Both the position numbers and the translations under genes were made by a program. From Epithemia pelagica (lineage: Eukaryota; Bacillariophyta; Bacillariophyceae; Surirellales; Surirellaceae), in assembly GCA_946965045.2 (NCBI GenBank), contig OX337229.1:4092001-4156000 (forward strand): a stretch of DNA of 64,000 nt. The letters are read 5' to 3'. Shown in pieces: positions 9,174 to 19,507 of this stretch; positions within the stretch are counted from its first letter, which is position 1, and each line of letters begins with the position of its first letter. The notes below the pieces were generated by a model. It was not told the origin of the DNA and did not search any database. It saw only the letters and a program-made list of their open reading frames with translations.

Positions 9174-11084
9174 ATGTTGGTCTTGGAAACCAACACATGC
9201 ATTCATCATGCGCCAGTCGTCAAGAACTCCTATGGGAAATCCTTTCCATACCTGGGATCCATTTCGGACGGCTCCATGGAGGAATCCACAATGTCTTCGT
9301 CGTCGGCTTCGGACAGTGTGTCAAGGGAGCATGGACAACGTGTCGCAACGTCGTCTGGGTGGAATGATGCTGAGAAATTTGGCCACCTCGGTCAACGACT
9401 GTTTGCTTCCCCCGTCAAATCCCTGAAGCCACCTCCGTTTGATTTTCACAAGACAAAAGCCGCATCAACTGACAAGGATCAACCTGGTGATGAAACAATG
9501 TCGCAAGTGTCCATGGCCAGTGATCCGTTGCGTGATGCTGTCCAACACCAAACGGAGGTAACGGACATGGAAGATTTTGTTGTTCATGTGGAGTCCAGAG
9601 ACCATGCAGAATCGGACGTGGAACATTCCAAGGCTGAAAGTAGCAGTGGATTGGACAATAGTGCCGATTGGACTCTCGAAACCCCCCAGCGAGTCCATGT
9701 TCGTCCCGGTGGATCTGGAGATGGAGGGTTTTCAACGCAAGACCGATTGGAACAAAGTCGACCTACGGGTCGACGTCGACAAGAGTCACCGGGAGACGAA
9801 CAACCACCGGCTTCGCCGCGGCCTCATTCTTCTCAGCAGCCTTGTCCCATGACACCCCGGTTACTGGATTCTGGAAGTGTCCGTGTACTGGATTCTGGAA
9901 GTGTCCGTGAGAACAGTGACGTGGACATGCCTGCCGATTTGGCCGCCTTTTTCAACATTGATATTTCGCGCATTAGCGCCGATGTCGCATCCTCGACTGC
10001 ATTGGACGAACACAATTCTCTTGTACTTGACAGTGAAGAGCAGCAAGCCAATGGCCATTCTCCCTCCACAACTCGCCGTGAGGACAATATCGGTCCTACA
10101 ACTAGTAACGCGAAAAAGTCGGCCGTATTACACAAAGCGAATGTTGAGTCTGGGGCGCGGTTGACCAAACCACAAGCCGACGAGACAAAAAAGACCATGG
10201 AGGAAACGACGCGAGCCGGAACCCCACTTCCAACACACCGGTACAATTCCAGTCCTGCTCTAATGCTGGCCGCGGCCACAACACCTCCTCGATACTCGTT
10301 GCGGTCTCCACAAAAGCCATTTGTGTCATCCTCGTCACCAAAAAGCGCAACATCCACTCTTTCCTCCGAGACTGGAACGGAGGGATCACCTCTTCGACGC
10401 CGACGTGCATTCATTGCCATGAGATATGCTGCCATGAAGCAACGGCAACATCCGTCCAATGATGATGCTGGACAACCACCATCTTTCACACCACCCAGAC
10501 CCAAAGAGCGCAGCACCGAGAAACCCCACTACAACCGAAAAGTTGTGGCAAGTCTTATTCGCAAAAGTAAGAATGCATCAAAGGCTGCCACAGAAGTTGC
10601 GTCTCGGTATTCCATTATGAAACGACAGCAGCGATTTGTACATCAAGAGAAAAAGGATGACAATATGGCGGACAAAGCAGAACAGACAGCGGAATCTTCA
10701 GAGACCAAGGCTTCCATGACAGACAGGATGGAAACGAATAGTTCGACTTCTCCTCCTTTGGAGGGCAAGGGAGTTCCATCGGAACAGTCCGTCACAATGA
10801 CGACTCATTCCGCGACTCCCTCCACACGAGACGGTGGTACCGAGGAGAAGCTATTTGCTTCGCCACCGCAACGAAGGTCTTCTCCTCCACCCTCGTCGTA
10901 TGAGGAACGACGAAGATTTCGAAGTGTGGTACCCGTTCGAGTCTTTTTGGAATCGCCCGACGAGTTTACACCCGAATTTGACAGCTTTGCTACTCCCCCC
11001 AAGGAACAAGAAGAATCCTACGCCGAAATGTTTCACAGAGCGACGAACCAAACTAGTGCAGATGTAAAAGTTCCGCTTTTATAA
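9174..11084 (+). CDS. Unrecognised Ser/Pro-rich, mostly disordered protein
   Basis: A 636-residue protein that I do not recognise. The ATG sits in ACCATGT context. Composition is rich in Ser, Thr, Pro, Glu and Arg with no hydrophobic segment, so it is probably a soluble, disordered nuclear or cytoplasmic protein. A perfect 24-bp tandem repeat encodes the repeated LDSGSVR motif (about residues 232-244). Two related basic blocks (FIAMRYAAMKQRQ near 420 and ASRYSIMKRQQRF near 480) share a RYxxMK core and may be a short binding motif. The C-terminal part (RSVVPVRVFLESPDEFTPEFDSF, in pieces around residues 580-605) looks more ordered. SPxK/R and TPP sites suggest proline-directed phosphorylation. 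No operon-like relation to neighbours. Confidence 0.7.
   Translation: MLVLETNTCIHHAPVVKNSYGKSFPYLGSISDGSMEESTMSSSSASDSVSREHGQRVATSSGWNDAEKFGHLGQRLFASPVKSLKPPPFDFHKTKAASTDKDQPGDETMSQVSMASDPLRDAVQHQTEVTDMEDFVVHVESRDHAESDVEHSKAESSSGLDNSADWTLETPQRVHVRPGGSGDGGFSTQDRLEQSRPTGRRRQESPGDEQPPASPRPHSSQQPCPMTPRLLDSGSVRVLDSGSVRENSDVDMPADLAAFFNIDISRISADVASSTALDEHNSLVLDSEEQQANGHSPSTTRREDNIGPTTSNAKKSAVLHKANVESGARLTKPQADETKKTMEETTRAGTPLPTHRYNSSPALMLAAATTPPRYSLRSPQKPFVSSSSPKSATSTLSSETGTEGSPLRRRRAFIAMRYAAMKQRQHPSNDDAGQPPSFTPPRPKERSTEKPHYNRKVVASLIRKSKNASKAATEVASRYSIMKRQQRFVHQEKKDDNMADKAEQTAESSETKASMTDRMETNSSTSPPLEGKGVPSEQSVTMTTHSATPSTRDGGTEEKLFASPPQRRSSPPPSSYEERRRFRSVVPVRVFLESPDEFTPEFDSFATPPKEQEESYAEMFHRATNQTSADVKVPLL
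9862..9909 (+). repeat. 2 x 24-bp perfect tandem repeat
   Basis: Two identical 24-base units beginning TACTGGATTCTGG lie back to back inside the Ser/Pro-rich gene and keep the reading frame, duplicating the LDSGSVR peptide. Confidence 0.9.
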
Positions 11085-11550
11085 AATGTCACCACTACTA
11101 GCATAGTCGCGTGCGATATGAAATCCTCACAGATAGGGGAGTGAGGAAAAAGAAGTTGAAAGAACTAGTCAAGGGTGTCTTCTTTCCCAGATATCGAGAG
11201 GTCGGTCCGGGTGAGTCCGAGACTGGGTTCAACTCATGAAATGGCAAGGTCGAAATGGGATCGAGGGATGATACACAAGCATTCACGACAAGGCGTTTCG
11301 CCAACTGGAATCCCAGGGTATTCGTTAATGTTTTTTTGTGGTTAGGCATGGCGTGGATGCCACGGACCACACACACAATTCTTTTGGAGCATTGAGTTTC
11401 ACGACTCTGTGAGTCGTACAACAACAACCATGCAACGAGTCTCACGTTCCATCACACCAACGAAACGACTGGAATCCATCCTTGGCGTCCCAAGGACAAT
11501 AACAACAACAACAACTACACCGTGCTTACCACAACACGAGACCCAATGGT
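11085..11550. other. Convergent 3' spacer
   Basis: Lies between the stop of the Ser/Pro-rich gene and the stop of the minus-strand GH28 gene. The only long frame crossing it overlaps the GH28 C-terminus and is Thr/Val repeat translation. An (ACA)n run occurs near 11500-11516. I see only 3' UTR material here. Confidence 0.35.
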
Positions 11551-13197
11551 TTAGTCCCTACAAGGACTGGGTGGATCCTCTTCCGCAGACTCTTGCTCGA
11601 GTGTACTACAAGACAGGGGAGGAGACGGTGTCGCCAGGACGGCGGCATAGTGGGGTTTGGGTCGTTGTTGTGGTTGTGCCACACGACGAAACCAGCGAAC
11701 CAATGCCAACGTCGTGAGCAGTGCCAACAGCAACATGCCAGTCGTCGCGACAAGGACCCATGGACTCAGTCCTCTTGTTGTTGGTGTGGAGGATGGACGG
11801 ACAATGTCAAATTCCCGACAGGGTGGCCACGGACGAACGGAATCGACTTGTACCACTCCATGAACCTGACTGCAATTCCAGGGTACCACCGGTACGCTGT
11901 CATTCGGTTGGGATGACGGTGGAGGAAAATAGACATTGGACAGGGATACATTTCGAATGGGATTCTCGGGCAATCCGACAAAGTGAAAGGTTTCGTGGGA
12001 CAAAATCGTGGCGTCCCGTCCATCAAAGTGCGAAAAATTGATGTTGTCAATCTGCGGCATTGCGCGATAATTGTCGGGACAGGCTGGATTGGGTGTATTG
12101 TGAAAATGATACATATCAATTCGAATGGCACTGTCGACTTCTCCCTGTACAGTAATGTTGTGGTAGGTGATATTGCGGACATGACCACCACGGGTATTGC
12201 CCGTCTTGAGTTTGGCGGCTTGATTGGCTTTGGTAAAGACAATATTTTCCACCCAGACATTTTCCACACCTCCACTCATTTCGGACCCAATCGCAATACT
12301 GGCCGAATGTCCATGACAGGTCAAATTGCGCAAGGTGATATTCACCGAAGGACGACCAAACGCTTGGCCAAAACAATCCCATCCCGATTTAATGGCAACA
12401 CAATCGTCGCCGCCACTGTACGTGGAGTCTTCAATGAGTACATTACTGGAACTGTCGGGATCCCAACCATCGGTATTGAAAGCACCATGATCCGGTGCTA
12501 CCACATCGACATTCCGAACGACAATTTGATCCGAGGCATAAAAGTGATTGGTCCAAAAGGGAGAATCCTTCAAGCGTATATTCTTCATGGTAATGTTGCG
12601 ACAATAGAGAAATTCCACCAAATGTCCGCGCGTAAAGGTATCCAATTTGTGTCGGCGCAAATCCCACCAATAGGGCCCGTTTCCATCAATGATACTCGTC
12701 TTCCGATCGGCACCTTGAATCGTGACATTCACCAAGTATTCCCCATGAATCATGCTGGTATAACGAGGTCCCGGATGATCACGGCCTTGTCCATAGCTGG
12801 GCAAGGCCGGGAGGAGCGGCCAGACACGAGCGTCGGCCACGGCTGTAATGTTGACATGGCGATCCACATAGAAGATCAAGTGACTGGTCAAATTAATGGG
12901 TCGAATCAAATAATTGCTTCCTCCAGTCCCCTGACCCGAAACAATCAATCGACCACCGCCATGACGTTCAATGGTGGCAATGGCCTGTTCAAAATATTTC
13001 GTATCGTCGCTAATGCCATCCCCCACAGCTCCCAAATCACGGACGGAAATATCCAACCCATCCAACGGTTGTGGTGGTGGTGGTGGTGGTACAATTTGGT
13101 TCTTGCCGTCGCCGTCGTTTCTTCTGCTCATGGTCGTTGCTCGATTTTGCACCGTGGGGGTGGGGGGACGTGAAGGCGTGGTTCCACGTGGAGTCAT
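11551..13197 (-). CDS. GH28 polygalacturonase-like protein with C-terminal membrane segment
   Basis: A 548-residue member of glycoside hydrolase family 28, the inverting pectin hydrolases with a right-handed beta-helix. The family signatures are present in order: NTDGWDPDSS (about residue 240, first catalytic Asp), GGDDCVAIKSG (about 262, the Asp pair), GHSASIAIGSEMSGG (about 296, the G-H-G box) and AKLKTG (about 327, in place of the usual RIK). Many N-x-S/T sites fit passage through the secretory pathway. Residues about 476-500 form a hydrophobic segment followed by RWFRR, so the enzyme may be anchored with its catalytic domain outside. The predicted N-terminus is Pro-rich and shows no signal peptide, so the true first exon may be missing. 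The substrate is unknown. Confidence 0.85.
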   Translation of the reverse strand: MTPRGTTPSRPPTPTVQNRATTMSRRNDGDGKNQIVPPPPPPQPLDGLDISVRDLGAVGDGISDDTKYFEQAIATIERHGGGRLIVSGQGTGGSNYLIRPINLTSHLIFYVDRHVNITAVADARVWPLLPALPSYGQGRDHPGPRYTSMIHGEYLVNVTIQGADRKTSIIDGNGPYWWDLRRHKLDTFTRGHLVEFLYCRNITMKNIRLKDSPFWTNHFYASDQIVVRNVDVVAPDHGAFNTDGWDPDSSSNVLIEDSTYSGGDDCVAIKSGWDCFGQAFGRPSVNITLRNLTCHGHSASIAIGSEMSGGVENVWVENIVFTKANQAAKLKTGNTRGGHVRNITYHNITVQGEVDSAIRIDMYHFHNTPNPACPDNYRAMPQIDNINFSHFDGRDATILSHETFHFVGLPENPIRNVSLSNVYFPPPSSQPNDSVPVVPWNCSQVHGVVQVDSVRPWPPCREFDIVRPSSTPTTRGLSPWVLVATTGMLLLALLTTLALVRWFRRVAQPQQRPKPHYAAVLATPSPPLSCSTLEQESAEEDPPSPCRD

Positions 13198-13330
13198 TGT
13201 ATAATGCGATAGTTCGGCGACCAGACGGAGAAGAGATCATCCGCGACCACATAGGGATCTTTGGATCTTTTCTCGTGTAGATTGATAGAACAAGTGTGGA
13301 GCAAGAGAGAAACAATAGACAAAGTTCATC
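13198..13330. promoter_or_regulatory. Compact divergent promoter, GH28 / carboxypeptidase
   Basis: Only 133 bases separate the two divergent start codons. No TATA-like box was clear. Both proteins are likely secretory, so co-regulation is possible, but this is inferred from position only. Confidence 0.35.
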
Positions 13331-15212
13331 ATGTCATCCTCCAAGTCGATGTTGTCATGGAGATCTCCCTGGTTCGTCTTGGTGTTTGGGAGTCTTGCCA
13401 CCACTTTTACCCAGGCGGCACCCTTGGACGATTTGGTTCCGTTTTTGCCCGACTATGGTCGTCCTCCCACCCCACAATTTTCGGGCTATTTGGATGCGAC
13501 GGCTGGTTGCAATACGGCAGCCAATGGTCCCTATTGCAAATTGCATTATTGGTTGGCCTTGGCCGAAACGGATAATCCCTGGGAGGCACCCGTCGTTTTG
13601 TGGTTGAATGGAGGACCGGGATCGTCCAGTTTGTTGGGTTTTTTGCAAGAAAATGGTCCCCTGCTCATCAATGCGACGGGGGGATTGATGGAAAATCCAT
13701 GGTCCTGGACCAAGGTCGCCAATCTTTTGGCCCTGGAAGCTCCGGTCGGTGTCGGATATTCCTATTGTGCCAATCAAGTGCGAGGACAAGTGTGTGACAA
13801 TACCGACCAGTACACGGCCAGTGCCAGTCGGGCCGCCTTGGTGGATTTCTTTTTGGTCAAATTTCCCGAATTGGCCACCAATGACTTTTTCATTACGGGA
13901 GAATCCTATGCCGGCATTTACATTCCTACCTTGGCCAAGGAATTGTTGGATCATTCCACGGTCAATCTCGTGGGCATTGCCGTGGGAGATCCCTGCACCG
14001 ACAATGATGCTCAAGCGGAATCGATGGATTCACTCTGGTATGCGCACAAGAATGGATTGGTGGACGATGCCATTTACAATGTATTGTGGAATCAATGTCA
14101 AGTTCGACAACCCAATCTCATGACCAAGGGAGGCAAACACAAGGTGACACAGGAACTCAATGAACACTTGCAGTCTCTCAATCTCGACCAAAAGGCTCGA
14201 GCGGCCAAGGCACGGGAATTGTACCACGAATTGGCCTCGGATCCCGGTCCCTTGTTTCACCAGGAAGACCCGGAATGTACCTTGGCCATGTACAAATTTG
14301 CCCTGTCCTCCTCCTTGGCCTTATCTCAGGTATGGGGTGATTTGTACATTGATGATTACAGTTTGTTTGCTCCGGTATCATCGCAAGAAGATGACGATAT
14401 GGCGGCCTACATGTCTCGAGATGACGTCCGAGCCGCCCTTCATGTCACGGAAGCACCGACCGCTACATGGCCGGATGCCGATGTCGGATTTGCCTATACC
14501 AGTGAATACAAGGCCTGCAATGAAGATGCCCCCGAGGATGCCTGGAGTATGATTGATTTTTATCGCGACATTGTTCCCAAATTGAAAATTGCCTGGGTCT
14601 TTAATGGCGATACCGATCCTTGTGTCTCGTACGAAGGAACCAGGTAGGTTTGTCTTGTTCTGTCAAGTTTATTTCGTCTTGGTTGTGCTGGACTCCAACA
14701 CTCGTGCGCATAGTTGCTTGAACGGTATCAAACCTCACACATACACACACACACACTTTCGTATTTATGATTCTTCCAGGACGGCCATGAAACGAGTGGG
14801 ATTTGCCGAATTGGATGGAGGGAGTTACCGTCCCTGGTTTTATCGTCAATCGGCCACCACGACGCACATTTTGGAAGAAAAGGCACCCCTGTTTGGACCC
14901 AACTTGTTACTCCAAGACATGGGACCCCAATTTGGTGGCGAAATTGTCAATTACGAACATGGTCTGTCCTTCTTGACGGTTCATGGATCGGGTCACATGG
15001 TACCCCAATTTCGACCACAAGCGGCCTTGCACTTGTTGGACAAGCTGGTGCACTTTCAAGACTTGACGCCTCTCTTGCCGCTCAATGCCACCTTGGCCAA
15101 CATGACGCGACAAGATTTTATGGTCGCCCTCGATGATTGGACGGAATCGGCTCAAAAACATCCCTACCTTACAACGACGACCAGCCCGACCAAGAAGAGT
15201 CTGGACGCATGA
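13331..15212 (+). CDS. Serine carboxypeptidase, family S10 (two exons)
   Basis: Removes C-terminal residues from peptides, normally in the vacuole/lysosome or secreted. I join 13331-14643 and 14780-15212 over a 136-bp GT-AG intron, giving 581 residues. The first 30 residues (SPWFVLVFGSLATTFTQA) are a signal peptide. Family landmarks are LWLNGGPGSSS (oxyanion region), EAPVGVGYSY, GESYAGIYIP with the nucleophilic Ser near residue 192, FNGDTDPC with the catalytic Asp just before the intron, and HGSGHMVPQFRP with the catalytic His near residue 509. All three triad residues are present, so the enzyme should be active. The intron falls in the conserved EGTR-TAM region and the joined frame fits the family. 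Confidence 0.94.
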
Positions 15213-15350
15213 GATTTACGCGACTGAGTTAGTTCAAGTTAAGAAGAATAACAAACGAACGATGCCTCTCTCGCCTTAGACTTTACAATTCTAGCTTCTT
15301 TTGTGTACAGAGCTTCCTTGTGTAGTCGAACTTTCGCGGTCCGTCCTTTC

Positions 15351-16334
15351 CTAGGAGGAGGACGGAGATACCAGTCCTTCAATGGACAAAAAGGTGCCCT
15401 TGTCTGCATCTCGATTCATGGAAAACGTTTTTGTCATGACATTGGGTACGGCAGTGGGAATACCCCCGTAAATATGCGGGCATTGCCAGCTTTCCCAATC
15501 GGCTCCTGCCGTGGCTGTGGTTCCCACCGGTTTGGCTTCTTCCATGACAGTGACAATCCCACAGTGTTGTTTCAACACCTTGGTATTCAACTGCAAACAA
15601 ATCCAAGAATCTTGAGAGCTGGTATAAAAGTGATTGGCGGTGTCAATCAAGCGCTCGGGAACGGCTGTGGCATGGGTAAAGTTGCCATCCTGTGCAAAGG
15701 TGGGTGGGAAGTAAGCTTCTTGTTTGGCACAGGCCTCCTCCCATTTGGTTTTTTCGCACATGTGATAGACAATTTCGGGTACTTCGACTGTCGTGGTTGT
15801 TGTTGTGGGAGCTGTAGTGTGCAATTCCTCAAGGCGTGCATCAATTCTTTCTTGTTCCTCCTTCTTGTCGTCCTTGGTCGTTTCAGTTTGTTGCTCTTTT
15901 GCACCCTCTTGGTCCTCCTCAATGACTTGTCGAATGCACAAATCGGGACGAAAGGCGGGTTGGCAAATGGGAACATAAATGGTATGGTGCGGTTGAGGAG
16001 GAAATCGAGGTCGAAAGGTTTCACCGGGCAGGATTTTGGCCGTTTGACCCGCTTGGATGGTGACAACCCGACCATCGCTCTGGCATTCCAATTCCAAACA
16101 GCCCTGAATCACAGAAATCCATTCGGTATAGTGAATCGTCAACCACCAAGGCTCTTTCTTCATGACTTTGGGGTCACTCTTGACCGTTACGTGTGCCATG
16201 GAAAAGGGCAGAGAAGACGACTTGTTATTGTCGGCGTCGTCGTTGGTCGGTGTCGCGACATTGCCAACGAATTCTTCAATGACATAGCGATCGGTCTCCA
16301 CCACTGGAACTTTGTTTCCAATAATCTCTGGCAT
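15351..16334 (-). CDS. Cupin domain - DUF952 fusion protein
   Basis: A 327-residue protein starting at the ATG ending at 16334 (MPEIIG). Residues about 50-140 look like a small cupin barrel (WWLTIHYTEWISVIQG, then LPGETFRPRFPP), although the usual His pair is weak. A charged, Thr-rich linker follows. Residues about 195-315 match the DUF952 pattern: IVYHMCEKTKWEEA, a DGNFTHAT block equivalent to GFIHCS, ICLQLNTKVL and CPHIYGGIP. DUF952 proteins are small and of unknown enzymatic role; fusion to a cupin is notable. No targeting signal is seen. It converges on the carboxypeptidase and diverges from the first BUD31 gene. Confidence 0.75.
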   Translation of the reverse strand: MPEIIGNKVPVVETDRYVIEEFVGNVATPTNDDADNNKSSSLPFSMAHVTVKSDPKVMKKEPWWLTIHYTEWISVIQGCLELECQSDGRVVTIQAGQTAKILPGETFRPRFPPQPHHTIYVPICQPAFRPDLCIRQVIEEDQEGAKEQQTETTKDDKKEEQERIDARLEELHTTAPTTTTTTVEVPEIVYHMCEKTKWEEACAKQEAYFPPTFAQDGNFTHATAVPERLIDTANHFYTSSQDSWICLQLNTKVLKQHCGIVTVMEEAKPVGTTATAGADWESWQCPHIYGGIPTAVPNVMTKTFSMNRDADKGTFLSIEGLVSPSSS

Positions 16335-16787
16335 GATCACAGCAGTATCCGATGTTGTTGTTGTTTGCGAGATGATTGAATGTACGTAATATTATGACGA
16401 CGGTGATGAAGACAGAGAGAAGAGTGAATGATGCGCTGGTTTGGCGGCGTCAAACCAAAAAGTGAGCAAAGTTGGTGCGTGATGGAATGACGCAGAGACA
16501 AAAGTGACTGAAAAGCGATTCTAAAGCGACACAAAACTGGAGGAGGGGACGGACAGACGTACACCACAGTTCACCGCGCGCAATGGCAATGGCGCTGGCA
16601 AACAACGGCGTGGTAGCAACAGACAACACTTTCTTCCCCTGTTAACAACTACGACGGCGACGACTTGACGACTGGATTTCACGCATCTGGAAACAACAGA
16701 TATCAATACTACGCTCTTGAAACATTTATTCTTGCCAAGTTCGGTTCGATAAAAGGTCAATTTGTGAGCTCGCCCACCCACCGCACC
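16335..16787. promoter_or_regulatory. Divergent promoter region, cupin-DUF952 / BUD31 copy 1
   Basis: The 453 bases hold no credible gene. The duplication breakpoint lies at 16699/16700, so only the last 88 bases were carried into the second copy. Everything upstream of 16700 is unique to the first BUD31 gene. Confidence 0.45.
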
Positions 16788-17777
16788 ATGCCTCTTCCCC
16801 AACGCTGGAATCAACGCAACAAAAAGCGCAAAACAAAGGGTCCACCGGAGGGATTTGACTATGTGGAACCCGTCTTGGAAGCCTTGGAACAAGAATTACG
16901 AGATGTGGTGCAAGAACGGGATCCCACCAAACGAAAAACCGAAGCCATGTGGCCGGTTCATCAATTGAATTGGCAAAAATCCCGCTACATTTACGATTTG
17001 TATTACATTCATGGCCGAATTTCACGGCAGGTCTATCAATATTGTGTGGACCAGAAATATGTGGATGCCGCTTTGATTGCCAAATGGAAAAAACCGGGCT
17101 ATGAAAAATTGTGCTCGACCTATGTCATCCATCCAAGTCACTACAAATTTGGGACCACCAGTATTTGTCGTGTGCCATACAAGGATCGTTCGGAAGCCCA
17201 ACGAACTGTGGCAGATCCCACCACGGGTTGCTTGGGCTGTTTTTCCGGCAAGGACAGTCCCCGCAATATATTTGGTAACAAGTATGGACAACATTTGGCG
17301 GCCATTCAAATTGCTCGAGAAGAACGACGACAACAACGACAAGCCGCCGCCGAAGCACAGGCTCAGGCGGAACAAGCCGAACAGGAACTTTTACAAGAAC
17401 AACAAGAAGCGTTGAGACAACAACAACAAGATGAAGAGGAGGATGACGACGACGACGAACTCGAGGGTCCGGCACTTCCACCACCACCACCAACCACAAC
17501 AACGCCTCAGCCAGAGGAGGACGATCCCCATGGCGATGTACCCACCGATGATGATGAGGATGGCAATGCCGAAACTGACGACGACGATGATGACGACGAC
17601 AATGACTTTGGTCCCTCACCTGCTGCTGGTATATGGGCCGGCAGTCAAAAACTGGAACGCCAATCGCATGAACTCACCTATCCAGAGGAACAACAACAAC
17701 AACAAGAAGATGATGACGCTGGTGCCAACGACGACCCAGAACGTCCATCGAAAATGGCTCGCCAACAAGTGAGTTGA
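16788..17777 (+). CDS. BUD31: BUD31/G10-like pre-mRNA splicing protein, copy 1
   Basis: A 329-residue protein whose first 150 residues match BUD31/G10, a small conserved spliceosome component of the activated complex. Landmarks are PPEGFDYVEPVLEALEQELR, LWP-type MWPVHQ, SRYIYDLYY, ISRQVYQYC, LIAKWKKPGYEKLC, FGTTSICRVP and TGCLGCFSG. The usual C-terminal zinc cluster is thinned: only four cysteines remain in that region where the canonical protein has more. After residue 150 comes a tail not found in the normal family (about 145 residues in yeast and human): a Gln/Glu/Ala coiled-coil-like stretch, then long Asp/Glu runs and Pro/Thr patches. It may be a diverged paralogue. Start chosen at CACCATG, conserved in both copies. 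Confidence 0.85.
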   Translation: MPLPQRWNQRNKKRKTKGPPEGFDYVEPVLEALEQELRDVVQERDPTKRKTEAMWPVHQLNWQKSRYIYDLYYIHGRISRQVYQYCVDQKYVDAALIAKWKKPGYEKLCSTYVIHPSHYKFGTTSICRVPYKDRSEAQRTVADPTTGCLGCFSGKDSPRNIFGNKYGQHLAAIQIAREERRQQRQAAAEAQAQAEQAEQELLQEQQEALRQQQQDEEEDDDDDELEGPALPPPPPTTTTPQPEEDDPHGDVPTDDDEDGNAETDDDDDDDDNDFGPSPAAGIWAGSQKLERQSHELTYPEEQQQQQEDDDAGANDDPERPSKMARQQVS

Positions 17778-18078
17778 GACAGATGAAATTAAAGCAAGTG
17801 TGCTATGAATGGTGCAACTCTGTTTTGCGTTTTCTTGTGCGAGGGGGAAAAGCCGGATCACTATCATCACCCATATCTGCACAGTCATGACGTCGTTTCG
17901 AAACGAACCAGAACTTTCAACGATTGTACGACAATGTGGCTTGGTTTTAGAGGAGCATTTGCATAGGTTACGACGATTGCGTACTGTCAATCTCAATTCC
18001 TTGCAAACCGCAAAATGCATCTAGTAGATAATACTACCTAGATAGTCCAAGGCGGGTGTTCAAGAGTGGTTCGTAATA
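17778..18078. other. Convergent 3' spacer, BUD31 / PTGES2-like copy 1
   Basis: About 300 bases of 3' UTR material with no gene. A short imperfect inverted repeat (CTAGTAG...CTACCTAG) near 18021-18043 is reduced in the second copy. Confidence 0.35.
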
Positions 18079-19507
18079 CTAGGATTCCGCCGGGTAGACC
18101 TTTTGTTCTACGGCATTGTACCAGGTTTGCAAAATGGGATCTTGCGATTGGAAACATTCTTCATGAATGTCCGTTCCGGCAATCCCCTTGAGAGCTCCAT
18201 AGACAGCCAAATCACCCAAGTGTGGTTCCGACAAGCCCGACAAGAAAATCATCTTCTTGTCGTCCGGTTGTTGCGATTGTTGAGTCGTCGTCAAGTGCTG
18301 AACCAAGGTATGCAACTTGTCATTCAAGGCTTGCCGTTCGTTGTCAATCTTGTGCTTGCCTATAGAGGGCAGAGAAACATAGATATAAACACACAAACAT
18401 GAATATTAGAAAAACGATGCAACACAAAACCAGTGAGAGACGAGAGAAACACACACACGTGAATGTTGTCGCAGGCTTTTCTACGAACCCGGTCCATACT
18501 GTGTCTTCTAGAATCGGACCGAACAACAACAACAACAACATGAGCAGTATCATCAATCACACGCACGTACGTTTGACACGAGAGGCAGCCAAATACATGG
18601 CCAAAGATCCAACCAATCGAATCGACCATTGTTGCACAATCGAAAATTGGGGTACCGTATGAACATATTCAAAGGCGTGGTAGGATTTACTCAAGGTGGA
18701 GCACAAGTTGGGATACAACAAGACGGCCAATTCGGTGTTGGCAAAGTGAATCCAATCTTGAGCCGTCTTGTTGCTGTTGTCGTTGGCCGTGTCGGTTCCA
18801 CAAAACTCGGACAAGGTCATGGACGAAGACTTCCACTTGTCTTGCAATGATTCTTTTACACTCGTGTGCTGCAACAATTGTTCGACAATGTCATCCGATC
18901 CCTTCCACACTTGCACAGTCGTGTCAGTGTCGTCGTCGGGGCTTGTTATTGTCTGGTCGTCGTCTCTCTGAAATCGTGCCATGGGGACTTTGCGATAGTC
19001 CTTACTGGCCCAGGCCAATTCGGCTTTGGTTAAAGGATTGACTTCGTGTGCCTCGTAGGGAATGTTGGCATAGTGAAGAAAGGCCTTGGTTTTGTTGCAA
19101 AAGGGGCAAATGGCATATTGATAAAACTCCAAAGTTACATCATCCAACGGACTTGTTCTTGTGGTGGTTGTGAATGGGGTGGTGGTAGTTGTTGTTGTCT
19201 CGTTGTGGACCGTCGACGATGATCCATAGCATCGAACTGTCACATGACGTTCCAAAGCAGAAGGAACCACATCTGCTCGGCGATTCTTGTACCTGTCAAA
19301 TGGTGGGTGGGCATTCTTCTCATGACGACAGTGTGGTGGCCATGGCCGTCCCCCATCATGACGATTCGTCGTCCAAGAAGACAAAGACAAGACCGACAAG
19401 GCTCTGCTCGCCGTCACACTAGTTGCCTTGGCACCCCCACAAGGAGATTTTCCAAGCAATAACCAGGACATGGTGGCGGTGCTGCTGCTGGTCGGTGGTC
19501 GAAACAT
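18079..19507 (-). CDS. Prostaglandin E synthase 2-like / GST-fold protein, copy 1 (two exons)
   Basis: Join 18079-18359 and 18571-19507 on the minus strand over a 211-bp GT-AG intron (donor GTACGT), giving 405 residues. The protein matches the membrane-associated PTGES2 family: thioredoxin-fold YQYAICPFCNKTKAFL with a CPFC redox motif (about residue 125), the YEAHEVNPLTKAEL strand, YRKVPM with the cis-Pro, and the C-terminal GST helices including LSEPHLGDLAVYGALKGI. The intron lies after MYLAASRVK, the helix region typical of the family. The basic, Ser/Thr-rich first 60 residues look like an organelle presequence, probably mitochondrial. Prostaglandin synthesis in a diatom is not implied; heme or glutathione binding is the safer family expectation. 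Start MFRPP is conserved in the other copy. Confidence 0.85.

Noticed and set aside
11983-13173. 396-codon plus-strand frame
   Set aside because: Antisense shadow of the GH28 gene, whose motifs are unambiguous on the minus strand.
13355-14014. 219-codon minus-strand frame
   Set aside because: Antisense of the carboxypeptidase exon 1; composition follows from the codon use of the real gene.
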